A program made the translations under genes and the position numbers. A DNA stretch of 64,000 nt from Rhineura floridana. Its lineage: Eukaryota; Chordata; Lepidosauria; Squamata; Rhineuridae. Below are positions 26,201 through 33,338 of this stretch, piece after piece. Position 1 is the first letter of the stretch. Every line of letters starts with the position of its first letter. The stretch lies in contig NC_084497.1 of the NCBI RefSeq assembly GCF_030035675.1, forward strand, positions 29,524,437 through 29,588,436. The letters run 5' to 3'. The notes beneath the pieces were generated by a model. It did no database searches. It was given only the letters and a program-made list of their open reading frames with translations, and was not told where the DNA came from.

Positions 26201-28029
26201 CCACCTGGAAGTCATGAGATTTATTTCCAGATATCTGTAAGCTTTGAGGAACCTTTGGTATGATGCAATTCCTGCTTGTGCCCCTCCCTGAGTGCCCCCC
26301 AAGTAGCCTCCATGCTTAGTTTTTCCAGGCTGAAAAACGATGTGCATCACAGTGTTTTATCAACTGATTGAGCATTGTGTTTTGATTGTTTTCTATGATC
26401 CAGCTTTCGATTTCCCGCACATACAGATTAGCGTGGCCTCAAGACAGGAACACTGTGCAATGGCGCAGTGTTAATTAGCTCTTACAAAAGTCAGCCTGCG
26501 ATGCAAAAGCCATGGTTCAGTGGTAGAATTTTGCACGCAGAAGGACCCAGGTTCAGTCCCCAGCAGCATCTCCAGGTAAGGCTGGGAATCTCCCCTGCCT
26601 AAACCCTGAAATGCCAGTGTAGCTAGATGGACCAGTGGTCTGACTGTATGTATCCTATGTTACAGCGTTACCAGTATGAATTACGGGCATCAGTGACTAC
26701 TAGCCACAATGGCTGCGTTCTCCCTCCGCTGTTGGAGGCAGTATGCCTCTCAATAGCAGAGCGTAAGTGGGGAGAGTTGCTGTGGTCAGCCAGTGCTTGC
26801 AAGGCACACAAGTGTCTCAACGCGGAGATGAATCTGGGTCATGGGGGGAGCAGGAATATGTGGTGGAAAGGCGTCTTGAGTTTGGTGACTTCTTTGCCAA
26901 TGTTAGAGCCATCTCAGCCCTTTCCTGCCAAGGGTCCCACTCTCTTGTTTTCTCAGGGCTACGGGGACCACAAGCCCAAATCTTCCACGGCAGCTCAAGA
27001 AGTGAAGACGTTGGACGGGATCTACACAGAACAGGTAAGGGTAGTCCTTGGGGGAAACGCTGTATCTCAGTGGCACAGCATCTGCCTTGCATGCCGAAAG
27101 TCCCAGGTTCAATCCCTCACAGCATCTCCAGGTAGGGTTGGGAGAGAATCCCACCTGAAACCCTGGAGAGCTGCTGCCGGTCAGTGCTAGATGGACCCCC
27201 AAGGGTCTGATTCTGTATAAGGCCACTTCCTGGGCTCTCAGCTTGGATGGCTTTGCAGAGGATCAGACAAATTGATGGGAGGGAGACGGCTCTCCATGGC
27301 TACTAGCCACAATAGCTATGTTCTCCCTTCAGTGTCCTGGGCAATATGTCTCTGAATGCCCATTGCTGGGAATTACAAGTGGGGAGGGTTGCCATTGGAC
27401 TCAGGTCCTGCTTGTGGGCTTCCCGTTGAGGTATCTGGTTGGCCACTGTGAGTACCGGATGCTGGACTAGGCGAGCCTCTTTGGCTGGATCCAGCAGCTG
27501 AGCTGTTTTGTTGTTCACACGGTGCATAGTTACTATTTATTATTTATTAAATCTATATTCCCCCTCCACAAAGGAGCCCAGGGTGGCAGACAGCTGATAA
27601 AATATGAAAAACATCTTAAACATGAAACGTCTTTTAAAAGCTAGTTAATTTGTGGGATTTGCTCCCACAAAATGCAGAAATGGCCCCCAGCGTGGATGGC
27701 TTTTGCAGAGGATTAGACAAATCCACGGTCAGGCAATCGATGTGTCTAGCTGCATTGGCTGTGCTCTTACTCTGTGGTCGGAGGCAGGGGGTTTCTAGAT
27801 TCCAGTTGCTGCTTATCGGCTTCCCCCGGGGGCAGCTGGTCGGATGCCGGACTGGGCAGGCCCCCTTTGGGCCTGATCAGGCTGCTGCAGGGCTCTGCTT
27901 ATACCGTCTCTTCTCATTGCTCAGGTGGCCATGGGCTACTCTCACTCCCTGGCGATCGCCCGTGACGAGAGCGATGCCGAGAAAGAGAAGCTGCAGAAGC
28001 TGCCAGAGTACAACCCGCGCACGCTCTGA
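10901..28029 (+). CDS. RCC2: RCC2 (TD-60), RCC1-like beta-propeller protein, 12 coding exons
   Basis: The exons at 10901-11260, 12757-12850, 18167-18310, 19467-19598, 20690-20778, 21135-21249, 21370-21536, 22221-22401, 23193-23298, 25208-25280, 26957-27034 and 27925-28029 add to 1644 nt (547 codons plus stop), with GT-AG borders and matching phases throughout. From residue 115 the protein follows human RCC2 almost residue for residue, for example FGATNWDLIGRKEVPKQQ, ACGRNHTLALT, FSWGFGGYGRLGHAEQ and the C-terminal PEYNPRTL. RCC1 repeats (GQLGHGD, GQMGLGN, GRLGHA types) fill residues about 150-535. The family forms a seven-bladed propeller acting in the nucleus, at the inner centromere and at midzone microtubules, and modulates Rac1/Arf6/RalA signalling; that is family knowledge. 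The N-terminus (1-115) is Gly/Ser/Ala-rich with basic clusters, fits a nuclear localisation region, and makes the protein about 25 residues longer than human (522). Confidence 0.97.
11251..11715 (+). repeat. Tandem duplication (264-bp offset) across the RCC2 exon 2 donor
   Basis: The segment from 11251 (GAGCGCATTGTAAGGGGG) to about 11460 is repeated from about 11515 (GAGCACATTGTGAGGGGG) to about 11715. Shared landmarks in order are CCAGTCCATT, TGGGCATTTAGGAGG, GATTTGGG, GGAAGGGA and CTTATTTAGGGG or CCTATTTAGGGG. The copies are clearly diverged, so the duplication is not recent. The second copy still carries a GTGAGG donor-like site at 11525. Confidence 0.8.
12176..12350 (+). mobile_element. 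tRNA-derived SINE (family S1)
   Basis: GGCTGTAGCTCAGTGGAAGA (A box) and CAGGCTCAGTCCCCAGCATC (B box), then GAGCTAGATGGACCAATGG and a TTCC end. A second degraded copy in the same orientation follows at 12408-12570. Confidence 0.8.
12757..12850 (+). CDS. RCC2: RCC2 exon 3
   Basis: Acceptor CACAG ends at 12756 and donor GTAGGT starts at 12851. The exon encodes KLEGSKFKGQLLIFGATNW and then DLIGRKEVPKQQ, nearly identical to human RCC2, and ends in phase 1. Confidence 0.96.
12965..13380 (+). mobile_element. L2/CR1-type LINE 3' fragment
   Basis: RNGPKLWNSLPLQLYCAPSL, FTRSLKTHLFSL and a 3' UTR with CCCGCCTTGGGACCTTACAG and an A/T tail to about 13380. Frames are decayed upstream. Located in RCC2 intron 3. 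Confidence 0.75.
14470..14740 (-). mobile_element. MIR-like SINE (family S2), interrupted
   Basis: TCCTCACAACAGCCCTGTGA and GATTGGCCCAAGTGAGCTTC are S2. A piece with ATAAACCCACTTACCTGAGA and ACTGAATTCAGTAGGGCTTA (a separate palindromic family) interrupts it at about 14610-14695. Confidence 0.6.
15050..15225 (+). mobile_element. tRNA-derived SINE (family S1)
   Basis: GCCTTGCATGCAGAAGGTCC, CAGGTTCAACCCCTGGCGGT and CTGCCAGTCAGCGTAGACAG. Confidence 0.75.
15871..16260 (-). mobile_element. Two adjacent tRNA-derived SINEs (family S1)
   Basis: Copies at 15871-16040 and 16050-16260, both reversed, each with CATCTAGCTCAGTGTTGTCT-like and TCTGTCACGGAGCTACGG-like segments. Confidence 0.8.
16745..17165 (+). 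mobile_element. L2/CR1-type LINE 3' fragment
   Basis: WNSLPLYI-like and a run resembling KAFLFQQASEW (around 16915-16950), then AATCGCCTTGGGACACCTCA and an A/T tail. A related decayed fragment follows at about 17176-17660 (CCCTTGCTCCCAGCTGCACT). Confidence 0.6.
17673..18075 (-). mobile_element. Two tandem MIR-like tRNA SINEs (family S2)
   Basis: Copies at 17673-17825 and 17838-18075. Reversed, they run from ACCACTACACCACACTGGCT (A box complement), TTTGAACCCTGGTCTCCCAG (B box complement) and AGTGACTGGCCCAAGG to ATCCCACCTTTCCCCCAA and an ATT tail. They end about 90 bp before RCC2 exon 4. Confidence 0.8.
18167..18310 (+). CDS. RCC2: RCC2 exon 4
   Basis: Flanked by CCACAG and GTGAGT. It encodes AYRNLGQNLWGPHRYGCLSG through LLITTEGKLWSWG, residues about 152-200. 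This is the first propeller strand set, with the typical SWG blade ending. Phase 1 on both sides. Confidence 0.96.
18550..18870 (+). mobile_element. Two tRNA-derived SINEs (family S1)
   Basis: Copies at 18550-18735 and 18745-18870: GGCTCAGTGGCAGAGCACCT and CCACAGCTCAGTGGCAGAGC heads. Located in RCC2 intron 4, which also holds a third at 19155-19320. Confidence 0.8.
19155..19320 (+). mobile_element. tRNA-derived SINE (family S1)
   Basis: AACTCAGCAGTAGAGCACCT, GATTCAATCCCTGGCATCTC and CACTGAGCTGGGTGG. Confidence 0.75.
19467..19598 (+). CDS. RCC2: RCC2 exon 5
   Basis: Flanked by CTCTAG and GTAGGC. It encodes RNDKGQLGHGDTRRVDAPKA through CGRNHTLALT, a canonical RCC1 repeat. The RND, TRRVDAPKA and LSNE positions differ slightly from human. 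Phase 1 on both sides. Confidence 0.96.
19895..20055 (+). mobile_element. tRNA-derived SINE (family S1)
   Basis: ATAGCTCAGTGGCAGAGGAC head, CACTGCCAGTCAGCATAGAC body and AGGCAGCTTCC end, in RCC2 intron 5. Confidence 0.75.
20690..20778 (+). CDS. RCC2: RCC2 exon 6
   Basis: Flanked by TTTCAG and GTAGGC. It encodes ESGSVFAFGENKMGQMGLGN and then QTDAVPSPTQ. The third Met of the blade replaces the Leu of human GQLGLGN. Ends in phase 0. Confidence 0.96.
20925..21080 (+). mobile_element. tRNA-derived SINE (family S1)
   Basis: GTAGCTCAATGGCAGAGCGC, GTCCGATCCCCGGCAGCATC and GAGCTAGATGGACCAAC, ending about 55 bp before RCC2 exon 7. Confidence 0.75.
21135..21249 (+). CDS. RCC2: RCC2 exon 7
   Basis: Acceptor TTTTTTAG ends at 21134; donor GTATGC starts at 21250. 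It encodes IMYNGQPITKVACGAEFSM through CPEYGQL, with the last G codon split to exon 8. Confidence 0.95.
21370..21536 (+). CDS. RCC2: RCC2 exon 8
   Basis: Acceptor CAACAG ends at 21369; donor GTAAAG starts at 21537. It encodes HNSDGKFIARAQRIEYDCEL through VVVRDLACGANHT. The intron before it is only 120 bp (21250-21369), the shortest in the gene. Confidence 0.96.
21799..22112. mobile_element. Palindromic MITE, family A-related, about 314 bp
   Basis: Near-inverted halves: GTGGCTTCCCCCAACGAATC against CTTAGGGGGAAGCCATGACT, with internal TCCCAGAGAACTTTGGGAAT. Lies in RCC2 intron 8. Confidence 0.65.
22221..22401 (+). CDS. RCC2: RCC2 exon 9
   Basis: Acceptor CATTTAG ends at 22220; donor GTAAGA starts at 22402. 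It encodes LVLDSQKRVFSWGFGGYGRL through YTCSFAVSET, the best conserved propeller segment in this gene. Ends in phase 1. Confidence 0.97.
22700..22985. mobile_element. Two tRNA-derived SINEs (family S1) tail to tail
   Basis: A + copy at 22700-22790 (GCAACTGCTTTGCGTGCAGA) meets a - copy at 22795-22985 (GAGTTCAGTATTGTCTGCAC, TGCTTTGCCACTGAGCTATG). Located in RCC2 intron 9. Confidence 0.75.
23193..23298 (+). CDS. RCC2: RCC2 exon 10
   Basis: Acceptor TCGTAG ends at 23192; donor GTAAGG starts at 23299. It encodes GLFFWGATNTSRESTMYPKT through WKIRSLAC. Phase 1 in, phase 2 out. Confidence 0.96.
24245..24425 (+). mobile_element. tRNA-derived SINE (family S1)
   Basis: GCACCTTGCTTTGCATGCAG, CTCGGGTTCGGTTCCCAGCA and TACTGAGCTAGATG. 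It is followed at 24620-24785 by a reversed S2 fragment. Confidence 0.75.
25208..25280 (+). CDS. RCC2: RCC2 exon 11
   Basis: Acceptor ATTTCAG ends at 25207; donor GTAAGG starts at 25281. It encodes KSSIIVAADESTISWGPSPT then FGEL, matching human exactly. Ends in phase 0. Confidence 0.96.
25455..25990 (-). mobile_element. LINE-like 3' region, reverse orientation
   Basis: CACCGAAGTGACCCAAAGTG then GAGAGCATTCCACAAGCTGG and GCAAGAGAGAGGCCCCTGC. Same class as 9890-10195 but longer. Lies in RCC2 intron 11. Confidence 0.55.
26500..26660 (+). mobile_element. tRNA-derived SINE (family S1)
   Basis: CAGAAGGACCCAGGTTCAGT and GTAGCTAGATGGACCAGTGG, in RCC2 intron 11. Confidence 0.7.
26957..27034 (+). CDS. 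RCC2: RCC2 exon 12
   Basis: Acceptor TTCTCAG ends at 26956; donor GTAAGG starts at 27035. It encodes GYGDHKPKSSTAAQEVKTLD then GIYTEQ, identical to human except Tyr for Phe. Confidence 0.96.
27055..27235 (+). mobile_element. tRNA-derived SINE (family S1)
   Basis: CGCTGTATCTCAGTGGCACA, CCCAGGTTCAATCCCTCACA and GAGAGCTGCTGCCGGTCAGT, starting 20 bp after RCC2 exon 12. Confidence 0.75.
27925..28029 (+). CDS. RCC2: RCC2 last coding exon (exon 13)
   Basis: Acceptor TGCTCAG ends at 27924. It encodes VAMGYSHSLAIARDESDAEK then EKLQKLPEYNPRTL and TGA at 28027-28029. The C-terminal PEYNPRTL is identical to human. The exon continues into a long 3' UTR. Confidence 0.97.
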   Translation: MAMGYSHSLAIARDESDAEKEKLQKLPEYNPRTL

Positions 28030-28874
28030 CACAGACGCAGGGCGCCCTCCTTCTCCCCACCGTCCCCTCGACAAGGCAGCTGCCGTTTCCGATGTGCACT
28101 GGGACGCCAAGGCGTACGCGGAGAGATTTTGGACGCCAGCGTGCGTTTTGTTAGACTACCCAAGTTTTCAGTTTTTATAAGCAATTTGAAGATTTAACTG
28201 CTTGTTGCTATGACTCTCTCTTCCCCCTCCCCTTTCCTTTCCCTAAGATGGTCTGTGTTTGTTTGTGTGTTTATTTCATATTTTGTTTTCTTGGGGGGAG
28301 CAGAAGAAATCTGCTCGTTCTTTTGAGCTGCCATTGCGGTGAAAATTGGCAGGATCGTTTGTCCAGTTCCACCCCACCCCTTCTTTTGTTTTTCCCCCCT
28401 CAGCCAATTTTTGGTTAAGCAGCAGACCAGTCACCAGCCTTTTACGAAGGGTGAACCGTAACCTTCCTTCTCCCCCTGTCCTCCTTTCGTGTAACAACCA
28501 CCAACCTGCGTTTTTGTTCCTAAGAACCCTTGAGGCCTCTGCTGTTAAGTGTCATAGATTCCCACATGCACACACACGGTCTCTCCCATGCTGCAGATAC
28601 CCAGGCGCCTGCTCAGCCTCCCGTAGCTCACAGTTTAAGGGGCCCTCTCATCTTCCCCAAGTCCATCGCGCCATAATTTTGTTGAGAATGCCTGCTGATT
28701 CCCTTTTTGAGGTTGGGTTTCCTCTTACTTTTTACCTTTCTGTTATTTTTGTGCATGGGGAACTGTTCCCTTCTGTCACACCCTTGCACGGTTAGATATT
28801 GTACTGGCCCCCACCTGCCAACCTCACATGTGGGGATTTCCCCTTGAGAAAGAGTAGGAAACATTGCTCCCTGC

Positions 28875-28985
28875 AGACGTTGTGGGTCATAGCTCCCATC
28901 AGCCCTAGCCAGCATGGCCAATGGCCGGGGATGATGGGAGTTGTAGTTCAAAACATCTGGAAGGCATAGCATTGAGGACTCCTGC
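28875..28985. mobile_element. Palindromic MITE, family B, within RCC2 3' UTR
   Basis: AGCTCCCATCAGCCCTAGCC pairs with GGGATGATGGGAGTTGTAGT around GCATGGCCAATGGCC. It is transcribed as part of the RCC2 message if the inferred 3' UTR is right. Confidence 0.7.
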
Positions 28986-30303
28986 CTCTGAGGGGGCTTG
29001 AGTTTATTGTCTTGGGTGCAGGGAGGTATCAAGTTGAAGGGTGAAGGGAGCCGCCTTCCTTTTTATGGTGGGCAGGACTTAAGTCCTTATTCAGGTTTTG
29101 GGTGGAAAGATTTATTTTTCTCTCCTGAGCCATCACTGCTCCCTTTATTTCTGTTCTGCCAACCAGAGTCCACTCAGCCCCACAGATCCGTCCAGCAGAA
29201 TGGCCCGGGTTGTGTGTGTCCCCTTTGCCCAGATCAGAGGGCCACATAGACGCCTGGCCCCTCCTTCAGCTCCTTAAAAGCGGCCACCCACAATTCCCAG
29301 TTTAATTCTAGTTGGGGGCAGTGGTCACAATTTATTAAATAATAATTATCCCCAGTCTTCAGAGGGGGGGTAGGGCAAAAGAGCATGTACAATTCTGCCT
29401 CCAACCTGTAGGTGACATGTTTCCATCCCTCTGTTGCGATTCCGTTCGTTGCTTCTGCTATTCTGTGTTGTGTTGGAGAAATGTGGTGCCTTTTTAAAAA
29501 AGAACACCCTGCTGTGTCTTGATGCCGCCACCCCCTTCTAACAGAGTTCCCCTCACCCCTCTTTCTAATACCTCCTTGCTATCAGCTTTGATTGGGGAGT
29601 CCCCAGAGGGCAGCATGATACATTTACAGACCCAGAATTATTCTTGAAAGGGTTTGGGGTTCTTCTGGGGTGCTGGATGGAAAATAATCTTGTAGTTTAA
29701 GAGTGAGCGGGGGGGGGATGGGTGTATATTGCATTATAATTTGTCTCTTTTTTTTAAAAAAAAAGTCTGGATCAAAACTTTAGACCTGAACAGTTTTCTT
29801 GTCTGTGTTCTTGTTGCAAGTTCAGCCAAGTTCTCCTTCATCCTCTCCCTTCCTGGAGTTTGGGGGGGAGGGCAGGACAACTTGAGAAGAACTGCAACGT
29901 TTGGGGATTGTTTATTTGCAAGGGTTGAGATGGGGAAGGCCATACGCCCCCACCCCCAAGAGTGTGGCATTACTTGTGTTGCATAAAAGGCAATGGGTTG
30001 TACCCAGCTAAGTCATACTCAGGGAGGACCCATTGAGATTAATTAACCCAAGTCAGCCCTGCATCTGCTCTGAGTAGGACTAGCATTAGATACAGGCCTG
30101 TGCCTCAGGCCCACTCCTACCCGGACAGCTCACTTGGTCGAGTGGCCCCTTTTGCATTCCCTTTCCCTTCCGAGTCCTTCCTTCACTCTTCTCCCTCAGC
30201 AAGGAGAAAGAAGACTGCTGTGTTTAAATCCGTTGGGATGAGTTCCTAGCCTAGACCTGTATGTCCCCTCATTTTCTCTTTTTTATATATATATATTTCT
30301 CAA

Positions 30304-30321
30304 AATAAATGTTTAAATAAA
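30304..30321 (+). promoter_or_regulatory. RCC2: RCC2 polyadenylation signals (two AATAAA)
   Basis: AATAAA occurs at 30304-30309 and 30316-30321, after a (TA)n run. These are the first tandem canonical signals downstream of the stop. Cleavage would be expected about 10-30 nt further on, followed by a TGTG-containing stretch near 30345. Confidence 0.65.
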
Positions 30322-30604
30322 TGATGGAATTGCATAGAGCCTTCCGTGTACGAAACAGCACAGAAGGCCCTGTGCCTATCGCTCCTTTGGCTCTGTTGCA
30401 CATTAAGAATGACTACAGAGCACTGCTTTAGGCAGAGGGTCCCAGTTCACCTGTGGCCCTGGGTGTGGCCGTACCTGGTGCTGGTAGGAAACAGGAGGAA
30501 GGCGTGCATGCACCTGGACTCCAAAACATTAAAAGAGGTAGAAACAGAAACAGATCCACAAAACATGGATCTTGGGGGAAGCTACGGAAATATTTCTTTG
30601 TTCG

Positions 30605-30760
30605 GAATGTAGGAAGCTGCTTTAGACTGAATCAGACCATTGGCCCATCTAGCTCAGTATTGTCTACACTAATTGGCAGCAGCTCTCTGGGGTGTCAAAC
30701 GGAGTCTTCCCCAGCTGCACCTGGAGATGCCAAGGATTGAGCCTGAGACCTTCTGCGTGG
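30605..30760 (-). mobile_element. tRNA-derived SINE (family S1)
   Basis: GTAGGAAGCTGCTTTAGACT, CATCTAGCTCAGTATTGTCT and GAGCCTGAGACCTTCTGCGT, in the RCC2-PADI intergenic gap. Confidence 0.75.
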
Positions 30761-31737
30761 GCATTGATGGGGTGAAACTTTTTAAGTCTGCAAGCCTATG
30801 CAAACATACTTGCCTGTAGATGTGCATGGGACCAAACCACAATGGGACATGTTTGTGAGGAAACGCACAGCAGATTTCAGTGTAAAGGGCAGAGGTTGTT
30901 ATGGGAAGGACTAAGTTCTCGTGCCTTTCTGGGGGCCACTTGTGGCGTCATGGCTGTTCTGGATGTGGAACAAGGGGAAAGTGCTAGGTCAAGGAGAGGG
31001 TGCCCAAGGCCCAAACGTGGCCTCTTTGACTCACCCTCAGAACTCTTCACTGGTCCTGCTTTGCAGCCTTGTTGAGTGTTGGGCCTGGAATCTGCCCTTG
31101 AGTTATGATACTACTTGTCTGAATGGAAGACAAAGAGATTTATGTGTGTAGAAATGCCTACTCTGCAAAGGGAAATTTTGCATTAGTTCTACCTGCTTTT
31201 GCTTCTAGCCCTGCCCACCCCTGGGATGTGGCCCCTGAAAGGTTGCCCAGAAGTGAATGCGACCCTTGGGCTTAAAAAAAAAAATCCCCACCTGTGCTAA
31301 AATTTGCTCCTTGATGGAACCAAGCCACCCACCTGCAATATGCCTGGTCCTGAGCAGAAAGGGGGGGGGGCAGGAATGGAAACTTCGTAGTCTCACAGGT
31401 AGCGCTTCAAAGATCTACCTAGACTTCCTCTTCCCTCCCACCCGATAATTTGTGGGTTGGCACTTATCATTTGGTGGCAACCTTCCTTAACTACAACTCC
31501 ATCATTTCTGACTATTGGAAGTGCTAGTTGATGAAAGTCATCTTCCAAAATACTTGGACAGCACCAGGTTGCAGAATCTTCTCAACAGGGAAAGGAAGGC
31601 AGTTTGCTATGCTTTGCAGATGCCTTCTTCGTTATGTTCCAGAGGTAAATGTTGGTCTTATTGAGTATACAGTTAGTGTCAACTTGTAACTGCTCTGGGC
31701 TCCTGCTGGGAGAAAGGGTAGGATATAAATATGATAG

Positions 31738-32047
31738 AGGTTCCCCAAATGTGGTCCATGAGCTTCATTTGGATGGTATGCAGCATGCCTGCATTAAATA
31801 TATTGATTTTTAGTTGTGTATTTACTGTGTTTATTTCCTATGCTGCATTTTATTATATTGTAATGTGAGCTCTACAGAGTGCAGATTGCAATACAATAAA
31901 ATATTAATAAAAGCAGCAATAAGGAATATTAAAACGCATCCAGCATCTGGCACAGGGCATGACAACTGCTACAGCAGGCAGAAAAATCAAGAAGTGGTCC
32001 ATCAAGACTACCAGCAATTTTCAACTGGTCTGTGTGTGTGTGTGGGG
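31738..32047. mobile_element. hAT-like non-autonomous DNA transposon (second copy)
   Basis: Starts GAGGTTCCCCAAATGTGGTC and shares CTACAGCAGGCAGAAAAATC and TTTCAACTGG with the copy at 40566-40892. It sits just beyond the inferred PADI polyadenylation site. A short third relative lies at about 20260-20400. Confidence 0.55.
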
Positions 32048-32114
32048 GGGGAGTTTCATAAAAGATTGTAAATTCCGCCTCTCTCCCCATCCCTTCCCAC
32101 ATACAGCATTAGGA

Positions 32115-33104
32115 GGCACTGAACTCTTAATAACTTTATTGAAACAGCCCATAAAACTCTTCAAGAGAAAAATATTTGCAAGCTTTTCTTTAAAAAAATC
32201 AACAGAGGTATAGAATTCAACCACTACATAATTCATTTGTTTGAAAAAAAACCCTCAAAGAAATGTATATTTCTCACACACATTATACTCTGTTAAGCCT
32301 TAGAGAGGTGCACCTTTGCGATGCCAGCCACTCAAAAGGGGAAGAGTAAGAAGGATCCTCCACACAGAAATTTCTGGACTGACCCCCTTCTCCCCCTGCC
32401 TCATGTCTTTGAACCTGGGTCTCTGAAGGATTGGCATAGCTTAGAACTGGGAACAGGATCTTGATTGCTAGCTTGCCTCTGGTCTGTGGATAAGGACCTA
32501 CCTAACGCTAAATAAAACAGGCAATCGAGCACCATTCTGTCATCCTCTTCCCCCCCCCCAAAAAAAATCCCAGCTCCAAAATTCACACTAGTCTGCTCTA
32601 AGATTCAGACTGGAGGGGAGGGGCTACAGATCCCCTGCAATGCAAGACTGTTCCCCTGTGAACTTGTCTTGGACAGCTGGCTCATTGCAGAGCAGCAGAT
32701 CTAGTCAGGTTGCAGTAGCTCAGACTGCAGATTGAAGTACGAGTGCCTTCACTAGAGGGCACCCATTCAGCACTTGGGTCCCCGTCCAGGAAGCTTGTAA
32801 CAGTCTGGTTTTAAGAAGCCAGGGACCCAATCGGCATGAAATGTGTTGGTGGACTCCATAACTGGAGATTTAAGGCCGAGGAGTGTGAAAGAGTGGGTGA
32901 GCGCAGCTTTTGAAGCAGGTCAAAGACACGTGGCACTGGAGGGTGGATAAGGGTCTGGCAAACACCTTCATTTGTTACCGACGGGAACCAGCCAAGGTTC
33001 CTTGGAAAGTGACTGATTATGCACATAAGCGCAAGGGTGGTGCAAGCTGCCACAGTGGCTGCCCCAACATCTTCCTCGCCTGCAGGGAAGCGGGCCCCCT
33101 CTGT
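32115..33104 (-). other. PADI3: PADI 3' UTR (inferred)
   Basis: About 1 kb between the stop and the first canonical polyadenylation signal. No repeat family is recognised in it apart from a C-run near 32550. The end is placed by the signal only. Confidence 0.5.
32135..32140 (-). promoter_or_regulatory. PADI3: Putative PADI polyadenylation signal AATAAA
   Basis: TTTATT on the + strand (AATAAA on the reverse strand), about 965 bases beyond the stop. It is the first full hexamer in a sensible place. Usage is an inference. Confidence 0.5.
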
Positions 33105-33338
33105 TCAAGGGGTCATGTTCCACCACTTGAAGGAGAAGGGTTTCCGGCGGACATTGGTGCCGCAGTGGACCTCGCCATAGAACAAGTGATAGGTTTTGTA
33201 GTCGTCAATGAAGATGCAGGCCAATCCCAGCGGCCCCAGCAGACGGCGGACCTCCTCTTCCAGGCAGCACTGCTCATCAATAATAGGCCCATAGGGCTTT
33301 GGAATGCCCAGGTACTTCCCCAGAACAAGCATGTTCAC
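33105..33338 (-). CDS. PADI3: PADI exon 16 (C-terminus, catalytic Cys)
   Basis: Encodes [20 protein letters not shown] through [19 protein letters not shown] and MTP, with TGA at 33105-33107. The Cys in EVHCGTNV is the nucleophile of the family. The universal MVP ending is MTP here. The acceptor lies at 33339-33340 on the reverse strand. Confidence 0.96.
   Translation of the reverse strand: MNMLVLGKYLGIPKPYGPIIDEQCCLEEEVRRLLGPLGLACIFIDDYKTYHLFYGEVHCGTNVRRKPFSFKWWNMTP

Larger units (their letters stand above)
28030..30335 (+). other. RCC2: RCC2 3' UTR
   Basis: About 2.3 kb follow the stop codon without an acceptor or a credible reading frame, ending at two AATAAA hexamers. The DNA is T/C-rich and mostly free of recognisable repeats, apart from a palindromic MITE at about 28875-28985 and a degraded palindromic repeat at 29990-30095. 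The exact cleavage site is inferred from the signals. Confidence 0.7.

Noticed and set aside
28346-28795. 149-codon + strand frame after RCC2
   Set aside because: Lies in the RCC2 3' UTR, composition typical of non-coding C/T-rich DNA, no homology.
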